Shown in pieces: positions 1 through 7,958 of a stretch of DNA of 20,715 bases; position 1 is the stretch's first letter; each line of letters starts with the position of its first letter. Where the stretch lies: assembly GCA_017451975.1 (NCBI GenBank), contig JAFTNI010000122.1, positions 1 through 20,715 of the forward strand, given 5' to 3'. Below the pieces are notes generated by a model. That model made no database searches and was not told the origin of the DNA. It saw nothing but the letters and a program-made list of their open reading frames with translations. The position numbers and the translations under genes are program-made. Origin of the DNA: Clostridia bacterium. Its GTDB lineage: Bacteria > Bacillota > Clostridia > Oscillospirales > CAG-272.

Positions 1-34
1 TAGATAAGATCCGCAAAGAAAAATAAGATAAAAG

Positions 35-69
35 AAAATCTCTGAATTTATTTCGGAGATTTTTCTTTT
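35..69 (+). terminator. Rho-independent terminator of a gene left of the window
   Basis: A 12-bp stem (35-46 with 52-63, one G-U pair) has a five-base loop and is followed by T-rich sequence. It reads on the plus strand, so it most likely ends a plus-strand gene lying left of the window. A short open frame ending in TAA at 24-26 could be that gene's last codons, but seven codons are too few to identify it. Confidence 0.6.
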
Positions 70-76
70 ACTTTGT

Positions 77-115
77 AAAAAACAAAGCCCCGTTCTCACG
101 GGGCTTTGTTTTTTT
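77..115. terminator. Bidirectional terminator between convergent genes
   Basis: A GC-rich core stem (87-92 with 99-104) extends through paired A/T bases to 77-114, giving an A-tract on one side and a T-tract on the other. It can therefore stop transcription on both strands. The stop codon of the minus-strand flavoprotein gene (TTA at 114-116) abuts the hairpin, so this is the natural end of that six-gene operon. Confidence 0.85.
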
Positions 116-1466
116 ATTTCTTCTTTTTCTCAAGCTTTTCAAAAACCTTTTTATATGGCATAATCATGCCTTCATTCATAGCGTTGCCCATCTTTTTCTT
201 TATTGCGGGGGAGGAAATGAGCGCGCCGACAAGGTACATTTTCAGCATTGTGCCGCGTTTTTTCTGCGGGAAATCGTATTGGCCGTGTGCTTTATAGAAT
301 TTGTGGTCTGCCTTCATCATGCCTTGCATAAGCCAGATGAGGTCGCGGAAAATTTTCATACCGCCCACACCGTAGAAGTTTTGCGGAGGTACGTAGCTTT
401 TTTCTATAGCGTAAGCCAGAGTTTTTGCCATGCGGTCTATTTCCGCGTTTGCGTCGCGCTCGTCGGTCGCAACGCCTGCAAGGAAGTTTGTGCCAACCTC
501 GGCGCGCCCCTCTATAATTGTTTGCAGGTTGCGCTCGCGGCTGTATGCACCCGAAACGAGGTAGCCCACGGGGCTGCCCATGGTAACAGTTCGGTGGCCG
601 TTGCAGAATTGGCGATCGTCGTACATTTTGAAGCGCGCACCCATGGAGTGGTCTTTCACCGTGAAGGCATAAACGGTTGCCTGCGCCTTCTGAATGTTTT
701 CGCGGAGGAATTCATCAAATCCGTCTTTGTATATGCATTTACCCGAAACGGCGCAGTTGAAGCAACCGAGGCAGCCGCCCTTGAAGGGGTATTCGCTTAT
801 GTTCACAACTCTTGTTTTAAGCGGAAGCACCGCGCGGAAGCGCGCTATCATCGCCGCAAGCTGAGAGTCATCCTTGCTGCAATCGGTCACGATAACAACG
901 TCGCCGCTTTTTTCTGCCTTGCTTTCCTTGGGGATATCCACAGGACTGTGGAAAACCTCGCCCAAAGGGGCGGGAAGCGGCTCGAAAGCGCCGTTTTCTG
1001 CGCACCAAACCGCATATTCAAGGAAAGAGCAGGCTTCCTTCTGCCCTTTTTCCGTAAGCAGGTCGTCCATATCGGCGGAAAGACCGCGAATGTAGCGCAA
1101 GCCCATATCCTTGCAGTTTTCCTCTATATATTTGTGCGCCGTAATGTCGTAAAAGTGCTTCGAGGTTGTTATTTGCGTCGCGTACTTTTCCGTAAGGTCA
1201 AGCCCCGAAGCCTTCAGAAGCTCTATAAACCTGTGAAGCTGGCTCGGAGCGATAAACGTATAAACGGGGTATGAAAAAAGGAGCATATCCGCCTTTTCAA
1301 TATATTTTGCCGCGGGCGAAAAATCGCGTTCAAGCGCCTTTATTTTTTTGCCAACCTCAAGAAACTCGAAAATATGCTCGGGGTATTTCTTTTCGAGGTA
1401 TTTCGCTGTTTGCACGGTTACGCTGTATTCGCCCTTGGGGCTTCCGTTTAAAACTAAAATCTTCAT
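114..1466 (-). CDS. Tandem flavodoxin-fold NAD(P)H-dependent oxidoreductase
   Basis: This 450-residue protein has two flavodoxin-like halves. The first (about 1-165) opens with the FMN-phosphate loop pattern LNGSPKG at 6-12 and has SYPVY at 65-69. The second (about 188-345) starts with a new beta strand, VVIVTDCS, and carries a cysteine cluster, CLGCFNC at 232-238 plus C244, like iron-sulfur flavoproteins and NADPH-dependent FMN reductases. A helical, lysine-rich tail of about 90 residues follows. Single-domain relatives are about 180-220 residues long, so this looks like a fused or duplicated form. The second half lacks an obvious phosphate loop, so it may not bind FMN in the usual way. An AAAGGAG ribosome site precedes the ATG. 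It is the last gene of the operon, 21 bases after the hydrolase gene. Family assignment is firm; the substrate is unknown. Confidence 0.85.
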   Translation of the reverse strand: MKILVLNGSPKGEYSVTVQTAKYLEKKYPEHIFEFLEVGKKIKALERDFSPAAKYIEKADMLLFSYPVYTFIAPSQLHRFIELLKASGLDLTEKYATQITTSKHFYDITAHKYIEENCKDMGLRYIRGLSADMDDLLTEKGQKEACSFLEYAVWCAENGAFEPLPAPLGEVFHSPVDIPKESKAEKSGDVVIVTDCSKDDSQLAAMIARFRAVLPLKTRVVNISEYPFKGGCLGCFNCAVSGKCIYKDGFDEFLRENIQKAQATVYAFTVKDHSMGARFKMYDDRQFCNGHRTVTMGSPVGYLVSGAYSRERNLQTIIEGRAEVGTNFLAGVATDERDANAEIDRMAKTLAYAIEKSYVPPQNFYGVGGMKIFRDLIWLMQGMMKADHKFYKAHGQYDFPQKKRGTMLKMYLVGALISSPAIKKKMGNAMNEGMIMPYKKVFEKLEKKKK

Positions 1467-1487
1467 TTCGTTCTCCTTTGCTGTCTT

Positions 1488-2228
1488 TTAATTCATGAAT
1501 TCCGTTATTTTTTCCGCCGTTATTTCAATTTGCTTTTTGTTCGTAATGCTCGGCGTGCCGTCGCCCGCCTGTGCGCCGTAAACGCCGAAATATGCGTGGC
1601 AACCGCCTTCTATAACGTATTCTTCAAAGTCGTGCGGCAGCTTGTGGCTGTATTTTTCGTATTTTTCCATATTAAGCACGCCGTCCTCGCTGCCGTAAAC
1701 GGAAAGCACGGCAAGCTCGCTTTCGGAAATATCCTCTGTGGAATATGCGGCGAGAAGCACGAGCCCTGCGAAATCTTCCGTGTTTTTGGCGGCGTAGCTT
1801 GCCGCCATAGAGCCGCCGAGCGAATGGCCGCCTATATACCACTCTGTAATTTCGGGGTATTCCTCTTTTATTCCGTCTGCCGCGTTTACGTCCAGCACGG
1901 CGAGGTTGAAGGGCATTTCCACAAGCACGCAAAGCACGCCGCGCTCTGCAAGCGCTTGCATAAGCGGTATATACGCGCTGTATTCAACTTTGCCGCCGGG
2001 GTAGAAGATAAAGCCTTTTTTCGCGCCGTCGGGCTCGAAAACTATGGTTTTATCGGGTGTTTCCTTCCACGAGCTGCCTTCGGGCAGCATAGCGCCTATC
2101 GCGGCGTTATCGGCGTGGTAGTAATCGCCGAGGTATATGGCGCAAGCGCCGAATATTACCGCTATGGCGACAAAAACGCAGATTAGAGGAATAATGCGGT
2201 GTTTTCTTTTTTGAAATGCTTTATTCAT
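1488..2228 (-). CDS. Membrane-anchored alpha/beta hydrolase
   Basis: This 246-residue protein has a basic N-terminus followed by one hydrophobic segment (about 11-33), so it is probably a signal anchor with the catalytic domain outside the cell. The cysteine at 29 is not in a clean lipobox. The alpha/beta hydrolase pattern is clear: nucleophile elbow GHSLGG with Ser136, an acid in YGSED near residue 182, and His211 in GGCHAYFG. The compact size fits the 'alpha/beta hydrolase family 5' (PF12695) type. The substrate cannot be deduced. The gene starts six bases after the FMN reductase gene, and its weak AAGG ribosome site lies in that gene's final codons, so the two are probably translationally coupled. 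Confidence 0.85.
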   Translation of the reverse strand: MNKAFQKRKHRIIPLICVFVAIAVIFGACAIYLGDYYHADNAAIGAMLPEGSSWKETPDKTIVFEPDGAKKGFIFYPGGKVEYSAYIPLMQALAERGVLCVLVEMPFNLAVLDVNAADGIKEEYPEITEWYIGGHSLGGSMAASYAAKNTEDFAGLVLLAAYSTEDISESELAVLSVYGSEDGVLNMEKYEKYSHKLPHDFEEYVIEGGCHAYFGVYGAQAGDGTPSITNKKQIEITAEKITEFMN

Positions 2229-2234
2229 GGCGCT

Positions 2235-2852
2235 TTACCTTATAAAATTCGTGCGCGCGGGCGCTTCTTTTTCGGGCAAGCCGTATTTTTCCTTGCCAAG
2301 CTCAATACTCTTCATAAGGAAAGCCATATTGCGCGCGAGCGTGCGCATCGTCTGCAAGCCCTCGGCGTCCTCTGCCGCCTCGCCGGGCGCGGCGCCGTGA
2401 ACACTGTTCCAATATTGGCTTGAGGCAACTGGCATACCGCTTATTGTGAAGAACTTATTTAGCTCATCGAAGGTTGCCGAGGTACCGCCGCGGCGCGCCA
2501 CGGCTATGGCGGCGCCGACCTTCATGGTTTTATTGCACGAAGCGCTGTAGAAAAGCCTCTGAAGGCAGGCAACGAGCGTTGCGTTTGCCGAAGCGTAGTA
2601 AACGGGCGAGCCGACAACGATGCCGTCGCACTCTGCAAATTTCGGCGCAAGCTCGTTTACGGTGTCGTCGAAAACGCACCGCCCAAGCTCGCGGCATTTG
2701 CCGCAGGCAATACAGCCGCGAATATCCTTGCCGCCGACGTGAACCTTTTCAACCTCTATTCCTTCCGCAAGGAATATCTTTTCCATTTCCGCAAGCGCAA
2801 GCGCCGTGTTGCCGTGCGCGCGGGGGCTGCCATTGAGAATTAAAACTTTCAT
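2235..2852 (-). CDS. NADPH-dependent FMN reductase / iron-sulfur flavoprotein-like protein
   Basis: This 205-residue flavodoxin-fold protein begins MKVLILNGSPR, the FMN-phosphate loop. It has the cysteine motif CIACGKC at 47-53 followed by C59, and GSPVYYA at 81-87, which lines the flavin site in this family. The spacing of the four cysteines resembles iron-sulfur flavoproteins of anaerobes, which move electrons between ferredoxin-type donors and small acceptors. Whether a cluster is bound here cannot be told from sequence alone. It sits nine bases after the flavin reductase gene, with a GAGGT ribosome site in the gap. Three flavoproteins in one operon suggest a shared electron-transfer task. 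Confidence 0.9.
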   Translation of the reverse strand: MKVLILNGSPRAHGNTALALAEMEKIFLAEGIEVEKVHVGGKDIRGCIACGKCRELGRCVFDDTVNELAPKFAECDGIVVGSPVYYASANATLVACLQRLFYSASCNKTMKVGAAIAVARRGGTSATFDELNKFFTISGMPVASSQYWNSVHGAAPGEAAEDAEGLQTMRTLARNMAFLMKSIELGKEKYGLPEKEAPARTNFIR

Positions 2853-2861
2853 AAATTTACC

Positions 2862-3425
2862 TCATTTCTTAAGCTTTAAGCCATCGGAAAATGCGCTTCC
2901 CACGATTTCGCCGAGGGCTATATATTTGTGATTCATCGGGTCGTACGTGATGGGGCGGAGCTTTGATGCGTCTACCTTGCCGTTTTCACCAAGCACGCTT
3001 TCGTCGGCGCTTACGTTTACTATTTCACCGACGAGGCGGCAGGTTTCCGCATCGTAGCTTTTGAGCTTGCATTCCACCGCCATGGGCAGCTCTGCTATAA
3101 TGGGGGCATCTACAAACTCGCTTTTGAAGGTGGTGAAGCCCGCAAGCTCCAATTTGTTCGGAACCTTATTGCCCGAAACGATGCCTACGTAGTCGCACTC
3201 GGCAACGTGCGCTTCGTCTGCCATGGAAACGGTGAAAGCACCGCGCGCGAGAATGTTTTCCGTCGTTTTATGGTCCTCGCTTATGCAGATGGTTATTTCA
3301 TTTGATTCCGTAAGACCGCCCCAAGCGGCGTTCATAGCGTTTGGCGTGCTGTCTGCGCCGTATGTTGCTATTATAAAAACGGGTTGAGGGTAGAGCAAAG
3401 GCTTTGCACCGAAATTTTTTCTCAT
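2862..3425 (-). CDS. Flavin reductase family protein (flavoredoxin type)
   Basis: This 187-residue protein has the N-terminal pattern of the flavin reductase-like / flavoredoxin family: PQPVFIIATYG, then PNAMNAAWGG, then a stretch ending in HKTTENI before a GAFTVSMA segment. These contact FMN in a split-barrel fold. Flavoredoxins carry electrons in anaerobes; the Desulfovibrio protein has been linked to thiosulfate reduction. The gene follows the TauE-kinase fusion by 32 bases with a strong AAAGGAG site. A possible link to sulfur-oxyanion handling comes from that neighbour and is only inference. Confidence 0.9.
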   Translation of the reverse strand: MRKNFGAKPLLYPQPVFIIATYGADSTPNAMNAAWGGLTESNEITICISEDHKTTENILARGAFTVSMADEAHVAECDYVGIVSGNKVPNKLELAGFTTFKSEFVDAPIIAELPMAVECKLKSYDAETCRLVGEIVNVSADESVLGENGKVDASKLRPITYDPMNHKYIALGEIVGSAFSDGLKLKK

Positions 3426-3457
3426 TTTGAATTTCTCCTTTTATTTGATATTATTTT

Positions 3458-4957
3458 TTAAATTAAAATGGTGAGCGAAAGTATGAGCGCGGAAACCGCA
3501 GGGCAAGTTACTGTATCGAAGCCGTACTTTGTGAAAAGCTCTGCGGCAGCACTTGCCGCGGCTGTCAAAAGCGAAAAAGCTATTGCCGTATACCACGCAA
3601 GCGGCGAAAGAATAAGGAGCGTGGCAAGCGTGAAGGCAAAAGAGGTTATTGCCATGGCAACCGTGCCCTCTATAGATTTTACACCCTCAATAAACCTGCC
3701 CGAAACCTTGTGCCTGCCTATATTTTTGCCTGCTATAGCCGCGGCGGCATCGCCCGGGCCCCATGCCATTATCGCGCCGATGGCGATGTATTTATGCTCC
3801 CAGAAAATTGCCAGAAGCACGCCTATCAGCACGAAGAACGCCGAAAAGCTTACCATAACCTCGTGCTTGCTCTTTTCCACGAAAAGCTTTTTATAAAACG
3901 GAAGGCTTTCGATAATGCGAAGCGCGATTATAACCAGCACGAGGAAAACGCCCTGTGTTATAAGCGCGGCGCGCAAATCCTGCGTGCAGAAGGCAAGCGG
4001 AAGAATAGAGGTGAAGGCAACGACGTGCAGAAGCTTGCGGAAAATGTAATCGGGCACATTCGTGGTGAAGCGCACCACTATAAGTATAGCCGCAAAAATC
4101 ACTACGTAAGCTACGTATATGCCGAAAAGGCGCGCGCTTTCCGCCATGAGCGCCATATCCAGCATTTCGCGGTAGTTTATAAGCACGAGCGCCGCACCGA
4201 GGAAGAAAAGTATAAGCCCCGTGGTGTAGCCCACAACGGTGCTGTTTACCTTGTTTGCAAACTGTGCGCTTACAAGGGAAAATACCGTTGCCGTAGCTAT
4301 GGCGATAAGAAGGTAATCCCAGCATTCGAAAATTATGCCGGGCTCTATAAGTATATGGCTTACAGAGGCGATAAGCGCCGTAAACGTCATGATAAATGTA
4401 GACGTGCCCACGGCTGTTTTTCTGTCGTAGCCAAGCATAGCCGTGAAAACTATAAGCATCATCATGCCGCCGCCCGAGCCGAAAAAGCCCGTGCCGAAGC
4501 CGATGGTTATGCCGAAGAAGAGTGAAACCGCTATTTGCGAGGGCGTAAGCTTCTTTGCGCCCTCGCCCTCTGGGCGCTCTTTGGAAGAAGGGCTTACGAG
4601 GAAGCGCACGCCTATTGCCACGCAAAGAAAGAGCGAAAAGCCGCCCAGCACCTGCTGATGTGTAAAATACGCCGCCACAGAGCCCACGGTGCACATAACT
4701 ATAATGCACACGAGCATTACCATGCCGTGCTTCAGGTCTATTTTTTTATTTTTGGCATATACCGCCGAGGTAACGGCGGAGCCGAGAATATCGCTGGCAA
4801 GGGCAATAGCCGTTGCCATATAAGCGCCGTGCTCGCCGCCGAAGGCGGGGCAGAGCACTATGAGTAGCGGCACCATTGCCGTGGCGGCGCTCAGGCCCAC
4901 GAGCCCCGTGCCCACGCCCGCGAGCATAGATGCCAGAAAAACTACAATATAATCCAT
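3458..4957 (-). CDS. TauE/SafE permease fused to a phytol/dolichol-kinase-like domain
   Basis: This 499-residue polytopic membrane protein has two recognisable parts. Residues 1-262 are a TauE/SafE anion permease with about eight hydrophobic segments and the glycine-rich motif GFGTGFFGSGGG near 153-164. Residues 285-499 match the CTP-dependent polyprenol kinase family (phytol kinase VTE5, dolichol kinase SEC59): RKLLHV at 307-312, WGPGDAAAAIAG near 399-410, GRHK at 414-417, KSIEGTVAM at 427-435, and E-x5-GFDTVTCP near 473-486. The last motif has DT where plant and yeast enzymes usually have DN. No stop or frameshift separates the parts. TauE proteins export sulfite or sulfonates, while the kinase part would phosphorylate an isoprenoid alcohol. 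The ribosome site overlaps the helicase stop codon. Both family calls are good; the combined role is unknown. Confidence 0.85.
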   Translation of the reverse strand: MDYIVVFLASMLAGVGTGLVGLSAATAMVPLLIVLCPAFGGEHGAYMATAIALASDILGSAVTSAVYAKNKKIDLKHGMVMLVCIIVMCTVGSVAAYFTHQQVLGGFSLFLCVAIGVRFLVSPSSKERPEGEGAKKLTPSQIAVSLFFGITIGFGTGFFGSGGGMMMLIVFTAMLGYDRKTAVGTSTFIMTFTALIASVSHILIEPGIIFECWDYLLIAIATATVFSLVSAQFANKVNSTVVGYTTGLILFFLGAALVLINYREMLDMALMAESARLFGIYVAYVVIFAAILIVVRFTTNVPDYIFRKLLHVVAFTSILPLAFCTQDLRAALITQGVFLVLVIIALRIIESLPFYKKLFVEKSKHEVMVSFSAFFVLIGVLLAIFWEHKYIAIGAIMAWGPGDAAAAIAGKNIGRHKVSGRFIEGVKSIEGTVAMAITSFAFTLATLLILSPLAWYTAIAFSLLTAAASAAAELFTKYGFDTVTCPAVSALILSLTILI

Positions 4958-4967
4958 AATACGCTCC

Positions 4968-7058
4968 TTAAATCAAAAGGTTCATTTCCAAAAGCATACG
5001 CGCGGAAAGCTTGCGTGCACCGCTTTCAAATTTAACAGATATTATGTCACCCTCAATTGATATAACAGTGCCTTTACCGAAGGCACGGTGGCAAAGCTCG
5101 CAGCCCACGCTTATTTGCCCGCAGAATTCCGCTATTTCCTTTTCTGTGCGCCTGTGCCCCGTGGGCACGGAGGAAATAGCCTTTTCTATGCCGCCTTTTG
5201 CTTTTTCCTTGCCCAGAAGCTCATCGCAGAAGGAGGAGCTTTTGCCCGCGTAGGTGAAAAGGAAAAGGCTGCTTTTGGCGCGCGTTGCGCCGACGTAAAA
5301 GAGCCTGCGCTCCTCCTCGTAGGCGGCGAGAAGCTCCTTTGGCGCGCTTTTCGGGTTTATAACGGTGCTTTCGGGGAAAACGCCGTCGCATACGTCGGCA
5401 AGGTATACAGTATCGTATTCAAGGCCCTTTGCCGAATGTATGGTAGAAAGGGTAAAGCGGCAGCCCTCGGGCGCGCGGTGCTCCCGCGCGAGCTCGCAAA
5501 GCGCGGAAAGGCGGGAAATAAGACTTTTCGCTGTAGGCTCGCCCGCGCCTATTGCTTCGAGAATTTCCGCTTTACTGCGGTTTATGCCCATTCTGTCCAT
5601 ATATTCGCCGTAGCCCATGTAGTTTACTATACGAAAAACGGCTTTATCGGCGCGCTCTGTTAAAAGCGACATAAAGTGGCTTTTCATGGCTTTGCAGCTT
5701 TTGAGCGTGCCCATGCCCAGCTTGCCAACCTCCCAAACTGCGTCCAGCACGTTCATGCCCTCGCGGTTGCAGTAATCGCAGGCGGCCTGCGCCGCCGCCT
5801 TGGAAAGATGGGTGTTTATTTTGTAATATATCTGCATAAACGCTTCCGTATCGCAGTTGTTGTTCGCGAAGCGCACAATGTTTGCTATATCCTGAACGGT
5901 GCGGCTGGTGAAAAACGCGGTATCGAGCGCCTTTACGCGGTACGGCACGTTGAATTTTTCAAGTATATCTATAAGCGGCAGAGCGCTTTCGTTGTTGCGG
6001 TACAGCACGGCGGTTTCCTCGCGGCAAGCCTTTGCCACTTTCAGAAGGTAGCTGTATTGCTCCGTTTTGCCGCGAAGCGCTATTTCGCGTACCTCGCCCG
6101 CATCGTTCCGCGCGCTTACCATAGTTTTTTGGTGGCGGAGCGTGTTTTTCGCTATAAAGCCGTCTGCCGCCGCCACAATAGAGGCGCCCGAGCGGAAGTT
6201 TTTTTCTATTTTAAGTATTTTTGCGCCCTCGTGCTCCGCTTCAAAGAGCAAAAGCGCTTCGGGGTAAGCCGCGCGGAAGCCGTAAATGCTCTGGTCCTCG
6301 TCGCCTACCATAAAGAGGTTTCCGTGCTCGCGCGCTATAAGCGAAATTATCGTGTGCTGTATTTTGGAGGTATCCTGCGCTTCGTCTACGCAAACGTAGC
6401 GGTAGCGCGCCGAAATACGCGCGAGAATTGCGGGGTACATACGCAGAATTTTGTGGGCATAGACCATTTGGTCGTCGTAATCCATAAGCTTCTGCTCGCG
6501 CAGCATAGCGTTATATTTTTGCAGTATTTTCGAAAATGGCAAGTCCTCTTCGTCGAGTTTTTCGGCTTCCTCTGCCGAAAGCATCATGTTTTTTGCATAG
6601 GTTATCATTGCGCGCACGTTTTTTACGTCGCTTTCCGTGGGGAATTCGCCCGTACACTCGCGGTATATTGCCGAAACCGCGGCGGAAAGCTCCTTTTCGT
6701 CGGTGACGAGCGTGAAGGCCCTGCCGCCCTTCATACGCTCGTAGCTTGCGATGATTTTTGCGCAAACGCCGTTTATCGTGCGGAATTCCAGGCTTTCGCG
6801 TAAGTCCTCGCCGAAAACGGCGCAGAAGCGCTCGCGCATATCGTGCGTTGCCGCCACGGTATATGTCATCGTAAGTACGCTGCGCGGGTCTATGCCAAGC
6901 GCATATATCATATAGCCAAGGCGCGAAATCAGCACCGTTGTTTTGCCGCTGCCCGGCACGGCAAGCAGCAGCGTGTAGCCGTTTACGGCGCAGCATGCCT
7001 CGCTTTGCGCCGCCGTGAGGACCAGGCGGTATTTTTCTTTGAATTCGTTGAAGTTCAC
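4968..7058 (-). CDS. UvrD/PcrA-like superfamily 1A DNA helicase
   Basis: This is a 3'-5' DNA helicase of the UvrD/Rep/PcrA type, acting in repair and in clearing replication obstacles. Numbered from the GTG at 7058 (696 residues), it shows Walker A AVPGSGKT near 34-41, DEAQD near 225-229, GDEDQSIYGFR near 252-262, NFRSG, then HSAKGLEYDTVYL and EERRLFYVGATRA in the second RecA domain. It ends with a FGKGTV...VKFESGARKL tail like the PcrA C-terminal module. The frame can begin at an ATG at 7085, but that codon lies at the predicted transcription start and has no ribosome site. The GTG has GGAG six bases upstream. At 696 residues it is slightly shorter than typical PcrA. The helicase call is certain; the exact subfamily is likely. 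Confidence 0.93.
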   Translation of the reverse strand: MNFNEFKEKYRLVLTAAQSEACCAVNGYTLLLAVPGSGKTTVLISRLGYMIYALGIDPRSVLTMTYTVAATHDMRERFCAVFGEDLRESLEFRTINGVCAKIIASYERMKGGRAFTLVTDEKELSAAVSAIYRECTGEFPTESDVKNVRAMITYAKNMMLSAEEAEKLDEEDLPFSKILQKYNAMLREQKLMDYDDQMVYAHKILRMYPAILARISARYRYVCVDEAQDTSKIQHTIISLIAREHGNLFMVGDEDQSIYGFRAAYPEALLLFEAEHEGAKILKIEKNFRSGASIVAAADGFIAKNTLRHQKTMVSARNDAGEVREIALRGKTEQYSYLLKVAKACREETAVLYRNNESALPLIDILEKFNVPYRVKALDTAFFTSRTVQDIANIVRFANNNCDTEAFMQIYYKINTHLSKAAAQAACDYCNREGMNVLDAVWEVGKLGMGTLKSCKAMKSHFMSLLTERADKAVFRIVNYMGYGEYMDRMGINRSKAEILEAIGAGEPTAKSLISRLSALCELAREHRAPEGCRFTLSTIHSAKGLEYDTVYLADVCDGVFPESTVINPKSAPKELLAAYEEERRLFYVGATRAKSSLFLFTYAGKSSSFCDELLGKEKAKGGIEKAISSVPTGHRRTEKEIAEFCGQISVGCELCHRAFGKGTVISIEGDIISVKFESGARKLSARMLLEMNLLI

Positions 7059-7091
7059 ATTTTTCTCCGTGAAATTTATTTGCATAATTAA

Positions 7092-7120
7092 ATTATATCA
7101 CATTTGGCTTTATAATTCAA
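7092..7120 (-). promoter_or_regulatory. Sigma-A-type promoter of the helicase operon
   Basis: Read on the minus strand, TTGAAT (7115-7120) is followed by a 17-base spacer and TATAAT (7092-7097). The predicted transcription start is about 7085, so the mRNA leader to the GTG start is about 27 bases and carries the GGAG site. No other good promoter was seen in the short gaps further down the operon. Confidence 0.7.
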
Positions 7121-7160
7121 GGCACGGTAAATCAAGAATGTAAAAATAGGCTTAAATAAA

Positions 7161-7189
7161 TTGATTTTCCATTGATTATATGCTAAAAT
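7161..7189 (+). promoter_or_regulatory. Sigma-A-type promoter of the HAD phosphatase gene
   Basis: TTGATT (7161-7166), a 17-base spacer and TAAAAT (7184-7189), with an extended -10 TG at 7181-7182. A full CGGAGGTGAT ribosome site at 7198-7207 sits just before the ATG at 7211. This promoter diverges from the helicase promoter; the two -35 boxes are about 40 bases apart. Confidence 0.7.
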
Positions 7190-7210
7190 AATATAAACGG
7201 AGGTGATTTT

Positions 7211-7858
7211 ATGTACGAAACCGTACTTTTCGACCTCGACGGCACGGTCATCGATTCCGCCGAGGGTATAATGAATTCTTTTGCATATGCTTTTTCAAGG
7301 CTCGGCTTGCCCGCAGTACCACGCGCGGAAATGGGCAAATTCATAGGCCCTCCGCTTCTTTATTCGTTCGAAACCATTTGCGGGCTTTCGCGCGCGGAAG
7401 CAGAGCGCGCTGTGGAAATTTACCGCGAATATTATAAGGAAAAGGGTATGTATGAAATACGCGTGTACGGCGGCGTAGGCGAGCTTTTGAAAAAGCTCTT
7501 CGCAAGCGGCAAAAAGCTGGTGCTCGCCACCTCAAAATACGAGCTTTACGCAAAGCAGATAATAGAGAATATAGGTCTTGCGGGCTATTTCTCTTTTGCG
7601 GCGGGCTCGCTTACAGGCGGCGAAAGAGGCACGAAGGCAGAGGTTATAGAATACGCGCTTACTGCTGTGGGGGCAGAGAAGCAAAGCGCCGTAATGGTGG
7701 GCGACAGAATGCACGATATGATAGGCGCGCGCGAAGCGGGCATAGATTCGATAGGCGTGCTTTTCGGCTACGGTACGCGGGAGGAGCTTCTTTCTCACGG
7801 AGCCACGCATATAGCGGAAACGGCAGAGGAAATTTTTGAAATAGTCTGCCGAAAGTAA
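7211..7858 (+). CDS. HAD-superfamily hydrolase, phosphoglycolate phosphatase-like
   Basis: This 215-residue protein is a HAD phosphatase with a helical C1 cap. The nucleophile motif is FDLDGT, with Asp8 and the acid/base Asp10. The second motif is LATSK, a conserved lysine lies in the KAEVIEYAL helix, and the metal-binding motif is VGDRMHD. The cap contains GPPLLYSFE, resembling phosphoglycolate phosphatases of the Gph/PgpP group and related sugar-phosphate or nucleotidase enzymes. The exact phosphate ester cannot be read from sequence. It is preceded by a near-ideal ribosome site and ends 100 bases before the DUF4364 gene. Confidence 0.9.
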   Translation: MYETVLFDLDGTVIDSAEGIMNSFAYAFSRLGLPAVPRAEMGKFIGPPLLYSFETICGLSRAEAERAVEIYREYYKEKGMYEIRVYGGVGELLKKLFASGKKLVLATSKYELYAKQIIENIGLAGYFSFAAGSLTGGERGTKAEVIEYALTAVGAEKQSAVMVGDRMHDMIGAREAGIDSIGVLFGYGTREELLSHGATHIAETAEEIFEIVCRK

Positions 7859-7881
7859 AAATATTTTAAATATTTTTGTTT
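7857..7881 (+). terminator. Possible AT-only terminator after the HAD gene
   Basis: A short hairpin made almost only of A and T bases (7857-7864 with 7870-7877) is followed by GTTTCTT. With no GC core it would be a weak terminator, so read-through into the DUF4364 gene is plausible. Confidence 0.3.
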
Positions 7882-7958
7882 CTTCTATATACTTTCGCGA
7901 AAAAATATGTTAAACTGTTTCTACACCTATATTTTTAAATTTATTTCGGAGGTTGTAT

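Noticed and set aside
3..26. Seven-codon open frame ending in TAA as the tail of a plus-strand gene
   Set aside because: The terminator at 35-69 makes a plus-strand gene to the left likely, but so few codons cannot be assigned or confirmed.
279..1274. Long plus-strand frame of 331 codons opposite the tandem flavoprotein gene
   Set aside because: It is a shadow of the minus-strand gene, which has clear domain motifs and a ribosome site. The plus frame has no recognisable domain and low-complexity Val/Ala/Phe composition.
5676..6803. Plus-strand frame of 375 codons opposite the helicase
   Set aside because: An antisense shadow produced by GC-rich codon bias; all helicase motifs are on the minus strand and no ribosome site or domain supports the plus frame.
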